A stretch of 64,000 nucleotides of DNA from Takakia lepidozioides (Eukaryota; Streptophyta; Takakiopsida; Takakiales; Takakiaceae), in contig CM060733.1 in assembly GCA_030704615.1 (NCBI GenBank), positions 28,458,001 through 28,522,000 on the forward strand, in the 5' to 3' direction. The notes under the pieces were generated by a model. It was not told the DNA's origin. It saw only the letters and a list, made by a program, of their open reading frames with translations, and did not search any database. Positions 39,297 to 50,268 of this stretch are shown here, piece after piece (position 1 is the stretch's first letter; every line of letters starts with the position of its first letter). Made by a program: the position numbers and the translations under genes.

Positions 39297-39590
39297 AAGC
39301 AAGACTGTGCAAATTTAGGTTTTTATTCACCTGAAAGATTAGTTACATGCAATTTGGAAGGCCATGGACACCTGATAATAGCCATAAACCTACCCCAAGC
39401 ACTGAAAATCCCCAATACCGACACATTAGATCTTATTATAGTCGAGTGCGATTCGTCATGTATGTGGTTTTGAACCATGGTCGCTTGTAGTTAGACATTT
39501 TATATAGATGGATATTCTACAACAATTTTTTATCACAACCATACAACACCACTCTAGAGTGCTCTATAGTATTCTAATTCTTAGGTCCAA
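39297..39590 (+). repeat. dispersed direct repeat, partner at 46,180-46,372
   Basis: Shared words in order: AGCAAGACTG, TTATTCACCTGAAAGA, TAGTTACATGCAATTTG, AAGGCCATGGACAC, TGATAATAGCCATAA, CTTGTAGTTAGA, AGATGGATATTCTACAACA, TTATCACAACCA and AGTGCTCTA. The partner lacks about 90 bp in the middle. Confidence 0.75.
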
Positions 39591-39599
39591 AACAAAATT

Positions 39600-41760
39600 A
39601 AAAAATATAATAATTTTTTTGAATTGGACTGCAGTGGACACCATGGTAGCTCCTAATCGATCTCGAATCAATGAGCATGCGACACTATTTGAATGTACTC
39701 ACTCACGTAACGAGTTCCTGAACAATCTAACATGTGGTTATGAAGTATAGATTTGAACTCAAGACCTCCACATTACAACATTGTTATTCTACAAATGGCC
39801 CAATGATTATGACACACGAGACACTTCTTCTCTCTAGCTATAGACCAACCAGCACGCGATTGGAAATTTATTCATAATGAGGATGATTTAATTATAGCTA
39901 TTAATACGTAATTATTAATGCCTCAAAATAAGATTGAAAATACAATATTGACTATTGCCGAAGTTAGACATGGATAACAAATATATGATAATATATGGTA
40001 GCTTCGGAAGGAGGCATAAATTATGGTATCTCTGGACCCCAAAGGGCTATTGCCTTCCAACAAGAAGGTGGACACTGTCCTAACACCAATTAGTGGATTC
40101 AACCAGGGTTGTATTGGTATTGCGGGTCTTTCCGGGTATCAATAGTTGGTACCAGTAGGTTCTTCGAGAACTACCAGTCGGGTAGGTGGTAGGTCAAAAA
40201 CCCAAGGCATAGTATGGATTAGGGTTTGGCTCCCATTTCGTATCAAGTTGCTACTAGTATTGTGCGCTTTGAAAGCGTAATATTCATATTGTAGGCACGG
40301 ATTGCTTGTTGTGCATCCTGGATACGGTCTGGCACATAAAAGAAGAGGCTGGCTACTTCAATGAGGAGATGTAGAGTAGTGACGTACATAGGATTATGAG
40401 TTGCGTGTGCTTTGATTTGCAGCTGCAGGTGTAGTATAAGTTTACATTTAGTTTACATTTTCAGAACCTGAACTATGTCATATTTCTAAATGACATGCAC
40501 ACAACAATCTTTGCCTTCCACGGCTTGCCCCTCATGTGTACAATCTTTTGTGTGATCTTCTAAAATTTGCATGTTAAGTTTGACATCTTATCTTTCATTT
40601 TGGATGGGGTTTATTTTGCATTGCCCAAAACTGGGTTCAACAATGAAATCTGTGTTCAACTTGGTACATTGTGAGTATACTTGACAGTCGTGAAAAGTAT
40701 TGATAACCGTGTTGAATATATTCAATTGATATAAAGAAAAATGAACCCATACTATTGATACTATATATTGTATATATCTAAGGGAAATGCATATACCAGT
40801 ATATTATTCGCAAATTCGTCAATCTGCAATACTTAGAATGAATGATACCAGAGTTAAAAAACAAAGCACTCCTCAAGAACCTACCATGCCTGGTATATTA
40901 AAATTTTGATACCCAAAAACACTGTATTGAATCCACAACCACAACTTCCGAGGTGGTATGTACCCACTGGGGTGGTATGTACCCACTGGGGCACAACTTG
41001 GTTGTCACAAATATGTAGCTTTAAGTGCTTAAAGATGTATTAGGGTTGTGCTTTGCTCCGCATTACTAGTTACGACTTATGGGAACAATTTCCTTTTTAA
41101 TTGGAAATATATTTTATTCAAAAACATTAGAAATGATATGAAATAATAATGCAGGCTTATGATCTGATGGTCCTTTCGCAAGGTGTAGGTGTGGATCAAT
41201 CCCTTGTCAAATCTTCCCCACCTTATCTTACGCCGGATTTCCTGTTAAATACTTTAGAATGCAAGAGATTGTCAGGCAAAGATATGCCACTTTTTTCAAA
41301 AGTAATAGTCGGCAGGCAAAGCTAATCAAAATACAAAACAAAACTACTCAAAGTGGTTTGTTGGAAGGGTAGTTGAAAGGGCATCATGCCCATGGACATT
41401 ACGTAAGACACAAAGGGCGTAAGTGGGGTTTGACTGATGCTATCAAAAATGGCTGACTAGTGCAAAAGAAGATACCAGAAACAATTCTCTCCAGGCCTAT
41501 TAGTAAGGTGATGATAATGGAGGCAATGAGATGGAAGGTTTGATTCTTGATAGGTGGTAGTATCACCCTTGGCTTCTATGGTTCATGTCATGCCCTTGTA
41601 TTGTCTAACTCCTCTTAGTCCATTTTAAACTTAACCAAAATTTGACTTCGTCAAATTTCGAGACCAAGTGTGAGTTACATTGAGGGGAATTATACTCCCC
41701 GCCATGTAATCCCAACTGGAGTTTATACTCCCTCTCTGTAACCGGTCCCAATATGGATGT
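39600..41760. other. AT-rich non-coding stretch
   Basis: No gene or RNA is supported. A 20-bp word (GGGGTGGTATGTACCCACT) is duplicated in tandem near 40,953-40,990. The end of the stretch (41,600-41,760) has repeated TATACTCC words and could be a degenerate LTR edge. Confidence 0.4.
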
Positions 41761-41859
41761 GGCTTGATTTTATTGCAAGTGTGTGAGCTGACAGGTACAG
41801 CCCGCGAGGTACAGCCGGGGAACCCCCACTCCGGCAAGCCTCGTCGGCGAGCTCGACGC

Positions 41860-43080
41860 CCCATGTCAAATCATCCCCACCCCCCTCTGACCCCTCCGCC
41901 CATTGCCCTGCCCCCGCCCGACCGCCCGCTGCTCCCCGTGCCCCCCTCAACCCCCCCACGTCCGCCCGCCCGCCCCCGCCCGGGACCCCTAACCCCTGCC
42001 CCACCGCTGGCCACGCAGCACCTCACAACACCCCCCCCGATCTCCAGCCACGTGGCAGCCCCCCACTGTGGATCCCCTCACTCGGTTGATCCGCCGTCCA
42101 GTGCCGGAGTGATCCCCACCCCATCTCCAGCCACGTGGCGCTCCCTCGAACCATTGATCCCCTCCCCATCCATCCAACCTCAATTAAATGGATGATGTCG
42201 GTCATCCGCCCCTCACCACCCCCCCCCCCTCCCAATCCTCCCGCAGAGGGGATGTATGATGGCCGGATGAAGGCCCCATGACCCATGACGCGTCCATCGC
42301 CACGTGCGCCGCCCCCCCCCCCCCCCCCCCCCCGGCCGTCGATCCCCTATTCCCATCCACGGCGCGCTCCCCCGAGATGTCGCCGCTCCCCCGACGTGTC
42401 TTGATCCCCCTTCCGGACCGGGAGTGATCCCCAACCCTAATCACCCGCCACGTGCGGCTCCCCTGAACCGTCGATCCCCTCCGCATCCATCCAACCTCAC
42501 AAACAATGGATGATGTGGGTCATCGGCCCCTCACCACCCCCCCCCCCCCCGCCATCCTCCCGCGCAGGGGACGGATGACGGCCGGATGAAGGGCCAATGA
42601 TAGTGACAGACCACGTGCCGCTCCACCCGCCATCGATCACCTATTCCCATCGACGGCCCGATCCCCCGAGACATCGCCGCTCCCCTGACGTGCCTTGATC
42701 CCCCTTCTGGACCGGGAGTGATCCCCCAACCCTAATCGCGTGCCACGTGCCGCTCCCCCAAACCGTCGATCCCCTGCGCATCCATCCAACCTCACAAACA
42801 ATGGATGTTGTGTGTCATCTGCCCCTCATCCCCCCGCCATTCTCCCGTGGAGGGGATGGGATGAAGGGCCGATGACACTGACGGGCCACGTGCCGCTCCC
42901 CCGGCCGTCGATCCCCTCTTCCCATCGACGGACCGATCCCCCGAGACGTCCCCCCCCCCCCGGTTGATCCCCCGTCCAATGCGGTGACTGATCCCCTCCA
43001 CCCATCGGCCGGTACGTGGCGCTCCCCCCGCCGCCGATCCCATCGTCCCATCCACGGCGCTTTCTCCTAAGGCGAGACCC
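41860..43080. repeat. C-rich tandem repeat, period about 300 bp, with poly-C runs
   Basis: Units recur near 42,160, 42,475 and 42,775, each with CGTCGATCCCCT or a close variant, CATCCATCCAACCTCA, AATGGATGATGT, CCCCTCA followed by a C-run, GCCGGATGAAGG, CCACGTGCCGCTCCC and CTTGATCCCCCTTC. Poly-C runs of 10-20 occur at 42,220-42,230, 42,312-42,333 and 42,537-42,550. The region is very rich in C on the plus strand and abruptly different from its AT-rich neighbours. Proline- or glycine-rich frames over it are products of composition. Confidence 0.75.
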
Positions 43081-43084
43081 AAGT

Positions 43085-45130
43085 GCAACCTCAGTGTAGC
43101 ATTTGTCATTGGCCCATGTGTGTAGAATTCAAATCTAAAATCAAATGCAATTTCCTATGTATCCAAGTGCGTCTCCTATGTCGAGGCCCAAATGCAACCT
43201 CTAGGGTAGCCTGTGCCGTTGGCCCAAGTGTCATCTAAGCCCAAGTGTAAGATCTTCTATGTATCCCAGTGCGTCTACCAAGTGCGACCTCTAGTGTAGC
43301 CTATGCCATTGACCCATGATTGAAAAATTGAAATCTAAGACCAAAAGCAATTTCCTATATATCCACGTGGGTCTCCTATGTCGAGGCCCATCTAAGCCCA
43401 AGTGCAATCTTCTATGTATCCAAGTGCATCTCCCATGTAGAGACCCAAGTGTCCACTGTCATCTAAGCCCAAGTGCGATATCCTATGTATCCAAGTGCAT
43501 CTCCCATATGTGTCTCCTATGTCGAGGCCCATCTAAGCCCAATGTGCAATCTCCTATGTATCCAAGTACGTCTCCGATGTCAAGGCCCCATTTATTTTTT
43601 TTCATGAATTTATTGAGTAGTAATATCCAATCATTATTGATATATCTCCCGTCTCTACAATAGCCTGTGTCTCTAGGGTAGCCTGCGCCTTTTGGCCCAA
43701 GTGTCCAAGGTCAGGTAAGCCCAAGTGCAATCTCCTATGCATTCAAGTGCGTCTCCTATGTCTAGGGCCAAGTATGATCTCCAAGGTAGCCTATGCCGTT
43801 GGCCCAAGTGTCCAATGTCATCTATGTCATCTAAGTCATCCAAGTCTAATCATTTTTTTTCCAATGTCATCTAAGTAAGTTTTTTTCAAGAGAGTCTACG
43901 ACCAGATTTGAACCAGAGACCTTTCCTTTTATCTCTCCCGTCGAGGCTCCAACCATTGTCCCAGGAATGCCCAATTTGCCCATGAGACCAAGCCGGTGCA
44001 CCCCTCCTCCTCGAGGGCTTTCCAACGGCACCAAGCACCAGCGCCGGGCCCGCGGTTTGGGAGATCTCAACGACGCTACAAATAAAACAAAACAAAACAA
44101 AACAAATGTCTCGCTTCATATATTGATAGGGTAGTGTGTGCCGTTGGCCCAAATGTCCAATGTCATCTAAGTCCAAGTGCAATCCTCTTTGGATCCAAGT
44201 ACGTCTCCTATGTCGAGGCCCAAATGCGACCTCTAGGGTAGCATGTGCCGTGGGCCCAAGTGTCAGGTGTCATCTAAGTCCAAGTGTAAGATCTTCTATG
44301 TATCCCAGTGCGTCTCCTATGTCGAGGCCCATTTGCAACCTCTAAGATAGCCTGTCCCCTATGTATCTAGAGACCCTCATGTTTGGGAGATTTAGGCCTA
44401 GGTTAGCATGCGCCATTGGCCCATGTGTTAAGAATTGAAATCTAAGTCCAAGTGCAATCCCCTATGTATTCAAGTAGCGTCTCCTATGTCAAAGTCCATG
44501 TGAGAAGAATTGAAACCTAAGCCCAATTTCTTATGTATTCAAGTGGCCGGTCTCCTATGTCGAGGCCCAAATTCGACCTCTAGTGTAGCCTATGCCGTTG
44601 GCCCATGTGTGAAGAATTGAAATCTAAGCCCAAGTGCAATCTTCTATTCATGTATCCAAGTGCATCTCCCATGTACAGGCCCAAGTGTCCAAATGCAATC
44701 CCCTATGTATCAAAAGTGAGTCTCCTATGTCGAGGCCCAAATGCAACCTCTAGGGTAGCTTGTGCCGTTGGCCCAAGTGTCCAGTGTGTCCAGTGTCATC
44801 TAAGTCAAGTGCAATCCCCTATGTATCTATAGACCATCCTGTTTGGGAGATCTAGGCCTAGGGTAGCCTGCGCCATTGGCCCATGGGTTAAGAATGAAAC
44901 CTAAGTCCAAGTGCAATCCCCTATGTACTCAAGTAGCGTCTCCTATGTCAAGGCCCATGTGTGAAGAATTGAAATCAAAGCCCCAAGTGCAATTTCTTTA
45001 TGTATCCAAAGTGGGTCTCATATATCGAGGCCCAAGTGCAATCCTCTATTCAAGTATCCAAGTGCATCTCTCGTGTACAAGCCCAAGTGTCCAATGTCAT
45101 CTAAGTCCAAGTGCAATCCCGTATCTGATC
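43085..45130 (+). repeat. satellite array, unit about 100-130 bp
   Basis: Many diverged units share TATGTATCCAAGTGCGTCTCC, then TATGTCGAGGCCCAA, CGACCTCTAGGGTAGCCT, GCCGTTGGCCCAAGTGTCC, ATGTCATCTAAGCCCAAGTG and CAATCCCCTATG. It is broken at 43,884-44,104 by an interspersed repeat and ends at a second copy of that repeat. Units are shuffled and partly truncated, as expected of an old satellite. Confidence 0.8.
43884..44104 (-). repeat. interspersed repeat, copy 1, with B-box-like motif
   Basis: The reverse complement begins with GTTTTGTTTTGTTTTG and ends GGTCTCTGGTTCAAATCTGG, then CTCTTGAAAAAAACTT. The B-box-like GGTTCAAATC and an upstream GGGACAATGGTTGGAGCC suggest a tRNA-related module close to the A-tail. 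A second copy lies at 45,139-45,432. Confidence 0.5.
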
Positions 45131-45138
45131 ATTTTTTT

Positions 45139-45432
45139 TTTTTCCAGAGAGCCTACAACTAGATTTGAACCGACCTTTCCCTTGATATCTCTCCCAACGA
45201 GGCTCCAACCATTGTCCCAGGAATGCCCACTTTGCCATTTTTGCTCTTTTTTGTGAATTTCCAGCGACCAAAAGTACTTAGAATTCGACATCTCCCACAC
45301 CGCATGTCCAAAAATCATGAGACCAAGCCCGTGCACTCCTCCTCATCAAGGGCTTTCCAACGGTACCAAGCACTAGCGCCGGGACCTCGCGGTTCGGGAC
45401 ATCTCATCGTGACAAAACAAAACAAAACAAAT
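45139..45432 (-). repeat. interspersed repeat, copy 2, with extra insert
   Basis: Matches 43,884-44,104 (GAGGCTCCAACCATTGTCCC, GGAATGCCCA, AAGGGCTTTCCAACGG, ACCAAGCAC.AGCGCCGGG, ACAAAACAAAACAAA) but carries an extra stretch of about 80 bp around 45,236-45,318. Both copies sit within or at the edge of the satellite. Confidence 0.6.
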
Positions 45433-45652
45433 CGTCTTAATTCATAGATTGATGTAGAGGGATTTCAAGAAATGAAGGGGTCCAAAAAAAGAAGGCAAGA
45501 AGGTGATACCTATTAAATAGGGGATGGCTCAGGCCAATTCGGGTAGTTAGGGTACATGTGTCAAGTGGTGGGAATAGGCCTGATTAGGGTTTGACAAGTG
45601 TCCCACCTTTCTAGGAGGGTCCCACCGTTTTGGAAGGGTCCCACCGGCCTTA

Positions 45653-46007
45653 GAGCATCTCCACGGTGCTTGCCCAAAAGTGCTCCACGGTTGGCTCAGC
45701 CTGGCAGATTTGTTGTGGGCCCGCCTTAATCCTGTCTCCTGCCCGGCACATTTTCCAATTATACCGGGACCCGCCAACCACGCTACATTAAACTTGTGAG
45801 TTATTTGGGAGTTAATGCGATATGATGTACTCGGTCAATGTGCCCAGATCGTGATCGAGCGGCAGGCCTGCCCCGGGGCTATCTCTGCCGTGTCTTGTAC
45901 CGTCCTAACCGTGGAGTTTCAACCAACCCGTCCCTGCAAAAATTACCGTCGCCCCTGTAACCAGGGCATATAGCGTTTGATGTGTTGTGCTCACCATGGA
46001 GATGCTC
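45653..46007. mobile_element. Tourist-like (PIF/Harbinger) MITE, 355 bp
   Basis: Terminal inverted repeats GAGCATCTCCACGGTG and CACCATGGAGATGCTC (one mismatch) are flanked on both sides by TTA, the three-base target duplication typical of PIF/Harbinger elements. It has no coding capacity. The right end lies nine bases before a TATATAAA box, so the element interrupts an upstream promoter-like sequence. Confidence 0.85.
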
Positions 46008-46015
46008 TTAGAGGG

Positions 46016-46023
46016 TATATAAA
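46016..46023 (+). promoter_or_regulatory. TATA box of a promoter or LTR
   Basis: TATATAAA followed by GGAGAGCGGGGCTCTCTTCC and CTCACTAACTAAC, a classic plant TATA layout. The sequence up to 46,170 has no reading frame. The block 45,520-46,170 may be an LTR or the promoter of a lost gene, split by the MITE at 45,653-46,007. Confidence 0.5.
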
Positions 46024-46179
46024 GGAGAGCGGGGCTCTCTTCCTACTCACTAACTAACTACTTACTAAATTAGTATCTAGGGGGTTTTGCACACGCAGGG
46101 CCCCAAAAGAAAAGCAAACAAGAACCATAGATCTATTAATTAATTGAAACAGTGAGCTCAATAAGCCCCCTAGATTGTC

Positions 46180-46372
46180 AGAGCAAGACTGCGAAGGTGT
46201 TTATTCACCTGAAAGACTAGTTACATGCAATTTGCAAGGCCATGGACACTTGATAATAGCCATAATCCAAACCATGGTCACTTGTAGTTAGATTTTTTAT
46301 TTAGATGGATATTCTACAACAGTTGTTTATCACAACCACATAACACCACTCTAAAGTGCTCTACAGTATTAT
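46180..46372 (+). repeat. dispersed direct repeat, partner of 39,297-39,590
   Basis: Same ordered words as the copy at 39.3 kb, with an internal deletion joining AGCCATAA to CCAAACCATGGTC. Confidence 0.75.
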
Positions 46373-46514
46373 ATTTTTTGGAACACACTAGACATAGGAT
46401 GGGAGTTGAATGCGCGCGTGCCAGCCTGCCCTTACGGTCGTCGGGGCTTACGGTCGCCGGGGCTTGCGGGAGCCGGGACGCCCTTGGCGGGGCCCGCAAT
46501 CAAATCCCCACCCC

Positions 46515-46662
46515 CGCGTCGTGCCGTTATTGCCAAAAGATAAAAATTCTGAATGGTGGCAAGAAAGTGGCGGGTAGCTTGGTGGTTGGATGCAATGACC
46601 ATTATTGTGGGGGTATTGGGTTCATACCTTGCTCATGGTGTGATGGAAATCGTATGTTTTAG
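46515..46662 (+). pseudogene. Cys-rich fragment (CxxC repeats), unrecognised
   Basis: The plus-strand frame contains CRYCQK, then CNDHYCGGIGFIPCSWCDG, that is, paired CxxC motifs like those in zinc-ribbon or glutaredoxin-like C-terminal modules. It starts abruptly within a GC-rich stretch and stops at 46,662. It is too short for a family assignment. Confidence 0.2.
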
Positions 46663-47169
46663 GATTTGATTGAGATACTGTTAGATTTTGGCATCTCCAA
46701 TTTTTTTCAAAGTCCCTCAAGCTGATCTCCGCTCCCCTCTTCCCAATCGCTGCTCCCAAGTGTGTCCGCCGCCCCCCTGTTCTCTTTGCTCCCCTGTGTT
46801 ACGGGTCCCATGTTCTCCTTGCTCCCCTGTGTTATTGCTCCGCCGCGCCCCTGTTACTACTCCCGGCTCCTTCTGCTATTGTTCCCCTGTTTTATTGCTT
46901 TGCCACTCCAATAACAGGGGACCGGAGGAGTAGGGAGCAATAACAAGGGAGCGGAGAAGGCCTAGTTATCATTCCTGACGTGACGTGGCCCAGACACGTC
47001 GGACGTGCGTCACGTCACGTCGAATCCGGACGTTTATCCATGTAATTTTTTTTAATATTTGACTTTTACGATTTACTTCTACCCTTTGTAATGACATGCC
47101 AACCACGGTGTGAAACAGACGTGGCCAATTATAAAAATTACTACCGCCAGGCAATTTATTAGTTTTAGA

Positions 47170-47752
47170 TGAAGGGACTGCCCATATTGGCGGGCGCTTA
47201 TAATTTATTATATTTTAAATAAGCGACGGCCTATATTGACGGTCGCTTGAAAATTATTATTTTTAAAAATTTATCGACCGCCGTTTGGCGGTTGCTTCTT
47301 TAATTTGTTTTTAAAAAATGCAGCAACCGTCAAATGGCGGTCGTTCGTTTTGTTTTTTTTAATTTAGCGGCCGCCATTTAGTGGTAGTGGCTATTTTTCT
47401 TAAAAAAGTAAATGAAACGACTGCAACAACGGCTGTCGTTTTTTTTTTTTTTAATATGAAGCAACAGCCAATACGGCGGTCGCTCTTTTTCGTTTTTCAA
47501 AATAATGAAGTGACCGCCAATACGGCGGTCGCTGTTTATTTTTATTTTTTTTAAATGAAGCGACCACCACTACGGTGGTCAATCATTTTCGTTTATTTAT
47601 TTTAAAAATGAAGCGACCGCTATATGGGGGTCGCTCTTTTTTGCTTTTTAAAAAACTAAAACGACCGCCATTACGGCAGTCGCTCTTCTTCGCTTTTTAA
47701 GAAAGTGAAGCGACCGCCAATACAGCGGTCGCTACTTTATTTTATTTTAATT

Positions 47753-47796
<44 letters not shown>

Positions 47797-48375
47797 TAAA
47801 CAAACGAAGCGACCGCCCGTTGGCGGTCGCTCTTTTTCACTTTTTCAAAAACTGAAGCAATTATTGATGGTCGTTTTTAAAAGTTTATTTTTAAAATAAT
47901 AATAATAATTTTTTTAATATTTTAAAAAATAAAAAAACTGAAGCAACCGCCATTACGGCGGTCGCTCCTTTAAGTTTTTTCTTTAAACTAATTAATTTAA
48001 TTTTTTTAAAAAAAAAACTAGAGTGACCGCCATACGGCATTCTTCATTTTTTAAGAAACTGAAGCGACCGCCAATTCGGCGGTCGCTCGTTCAATTTGTT
48101 TAATTTATATATATTTTTTAAATGAAGCGATCGCCTTATGGCTGTCTCTCTTTTTCGTTTTAAAAAAAAATGAAGGGATCGCCATTACGGCGGTCGCTCT
48201 GTTTAGTTTTTCTAAAAAGTGAAGCCACTATGGCGGTCGTTTTTTTTTGTTTTTTTAAAAAATGAAGCGACCGCCAATACGGCGGTCACTCTTTTAGGTA
48301 TTTGTTTTAAATGAAACGACCACCATATGGTGGTCGCTCTTTTTGGTATTTATAAAAGATGATGGGCGGTCGGGC
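47170..48375. repeat. left palindrome array: ~20 copies of a 24-bp hairpin
   Basis: Consensus GCGACCGCCAATACGGCGGTCGC, a stem of about nine base pairs with a short loop, repeated roughly every 50 bp and separated by AT-rich spacers (T-runs, then TTTAAAAAATGAA-like). Clear copies lie near 47,511, 47,611, 47,662, 47,709, 47,808, 47,944, 48,063 and 48,267. Two copies (near 47,561 and 48,316) have CCACC paired with GGTGG in place of CCGCC/GGCGG, keeping the stem. An (AT)n tract of about 35 bp interrupts the array at 47,758-47,793. Confidence 0.85.
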
Positions 48376-48509
48376 GGTCGTTTTTTTTTTTTTTAATTTC
48401 TTAATTAAGCAACTGCCTATACGACAACGACGTGTTAGTTGCGAAAATTTTGCTACTTATGAACATGAAGCGGCTTCCGTTACGTGATGCTCCAGCCTCC
48501 TGGAACAGC

Positions 48510-49682
48510 TCACACGTGTAGTCGCCTACCTTGCAAAGTCTTGGCGACCACTGCCTCCACCAAGCGGTTGATGGAGTCTTCGGAAAATTCTGTGGTCGTT
48601 GTTGTCATGTTCAACTGTCGGGGTTTCAAGCACTTTTTGGCCATGTGCGTAGTCTCCCCGCAATTAAAGCACATCCCATCAAAGGTCGTCATCTGCCCGC
48701 CATGTACAGTCGCACCTATTTTTCCTTTCGGAGCACCAGGTATCGCCCTACGTACGAAGGCTCTCCCTTCAATCTCCAGTTGCCATTGTCGCCGTGTGGC
48801 TTATCCCACTTCTTTTCCGACCGGAATCAATCACATTCCCGTTGAATTTTTTTGTGGTTCAGCTCCGTACGGAACTATCTTTCGCCCTTAAGAACATCCG
48901 AGAAGCATTCAGCCCTTTCAATGGCCTCGTTCAAGTCTTTGGTGGCCTCTCCTCCAACTTCCGCGTAGCCCATGGGGCCAGTCTCGCCACAAAGTTGAAG
49001 ACCATTTCTGGTTCTGTCATGTCCGCGACCTCAAGCAACAATACATTGAAAGCCTGAATATATCCTCGAATATCATATGTTTGCTTCAAGTTCTTCATTT
49101 TGTCCCGTGCAAGTCAGAATGCGTTGAGAAGTACAAATTGTTTTTTCATGAGTTCCTTGAACTCACCCCAACTCAAGGGCTCAGGGTTTGGCCCTTGGTT
49201 TTTAAGACGTTTCTGCCACCATTGTTGAGCATAGCCCCTCAAATAGGTGGGAGCCACTTCCACCCGATCCTTGTCACTCAGTTTGGCTGCCCAAAAGTAC
49301 TTCTCCGGCTCCAAGAGCCAGCTGTTGAGTGCCCTCCGATTTCGGACGCCCTCGAAGGTGTCGGGTTCCTTAGGCTTCACCTTAAACTTCGCCTTAGTTC
49401 ATTAGCCGCCCTCATCACGTCTTTCAACATCCCGCCAAACTGCGCCAGAAGGCCTTTCCATAAAGTTGGTGGCATTAGCGGCATCTGTTGGACTGGCGGG
49501 TTTCTCGGAGAGTCCTCAAGCTCTAACTCCCTAAATGTCTTTTACTCTTGAGCGACCTTGCTTTCAGAAGCATAAATAGCCTCTTTCGTTTGCCGCTCCA
49601 GCATCGCGTCGGCTCCACCGGGGTCACTAGGATCATCGGCTTTCAGGCCGTTGTGCTTTCGCTTAGTCTTGCTCGGTCCCAT
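48510..49682 (-). pseudogene. Ty3/gypsy gag, frameshifted, with zinc knuckle
   Basis: From the minus-strand ATG at 49,682 the frame reads MGPSKTKRKHNG, then a later block (49,380-49,114) with the retrotransposon gag signature (LNSWLLEPEKYFWAAKLSD, then VAPTYLRGYAQQWWQ and SWGEFKELMKKQF). A further block in another frame has VADMTEPEMVFNFVARLAPW, and the last block (48,692-48,510) has the zinc knuckle CFNCGETTHMAKKC (C-x2-C-x4-H-x4-C). Gag packages the element's RNA into virus-like particles. Frame changes and stops show that it is dead. No protease, reverse transcriptase or integrase follows: the sequence ends against the palindrome array at about 48,480. Confidence 0.85.
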
Positions 49683-49722
49683 GGTGACGCCGATCCCAAG
49701 GGCGATCGCATACTGAACTCTA

Positions 49723-49736
49723 GGCTCTGATATCAA
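49723..49736 (-). other. primer-binding site (initiator tRNA-Met type)
   Basis: The minus strand reads TGATATCAGAGCC two bases after the LTR end. Plant retrotransposons primed by initiator tRNA-Met have TGGTATCAGAGC here, so there is one mismatch. This fixes the element's orientation and its 5' LTR. Confidence 0.8.
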
Positions 49737-49737
49737 G

Positions 49738-50268
49738 TGTTGCGCACCTCACTTTGGTAAACTCCCCTTCAAGTCATAGTTACTCGCTTTGATGCGCGTG
49801 CCTAACTCCCAACCTGGCCGCCGGGCCAACTCGGAGCTTCGGCTTCTCACCGGGGCATAACGGTCCCCATTGCTCCCACACAGGACCCCTCAAACTATTG
49901 GGCCCAATGGAAATTCCCTTTGGTTGATGGTAGTCCGAAATAGCTCCCGCACCTTGGTCGTTTTCCGACTCGTTTGCTTACTCACTAGCTTTTGGTCACT
50001 CAACGGGCTTGCACTATTCTCGGGGTTACTACTCCTTATATATATTTTTGTAGATGTCGACGGGGGTTTTGCAAATAACCAAGTTTTTTTATGGTGAACC
50101 ACCACCAAGACCCTCGATTCCCTGTGATGAGTCACGGTGAGTCTTGGCCCACCTGGTACCACGGCCTATTGGACCGTGATGAGCCCCTAATGTAGCCACT
50201 ACCTCCACCACAAGGGCAGCCCCTCTTGTATTCTGACCCCCTGCCCTCAAGGTAAAGGGTCGCGACAA
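49738..50268 (-). mobile_element. 5' LTR of truncated Ty3/gypsy element, 531 bp
   Basis: On the minus strand it runs from TGTCGCGACCC to GCGCAACA, with the TG...CA ends of an LTR, and is followed by the primer-binding site and gag. A TATATATA-like promoter stretch lies near 50,034-50,044. No second LTR was seen in the window, so the element is 3'-truncated. It borders the tandem array at 50,269. Confidence 0.8.

Noticed and set aside
41764-42195. 143-codon Pro-rich frame in the C-rich island
   Set aside because: Composition (runs of CCC and CCG) produces open frames on both strands. The frame follows the tandem repeat and has no domain.
47758-47793. (AT)n tract as a replication origin or promoter
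   Set aside because: It is a simple dinucleotide run inside the hairpin array, with no supporting motif.
47170-48375. Regularly spaced repeats reminiscent of a CRISPR array
   Set aside because: Repeats are perfect palindromes of variable sequence, spacers are similar AT-rich filler rather than unique, and the context is a plant genome with no cas genes.
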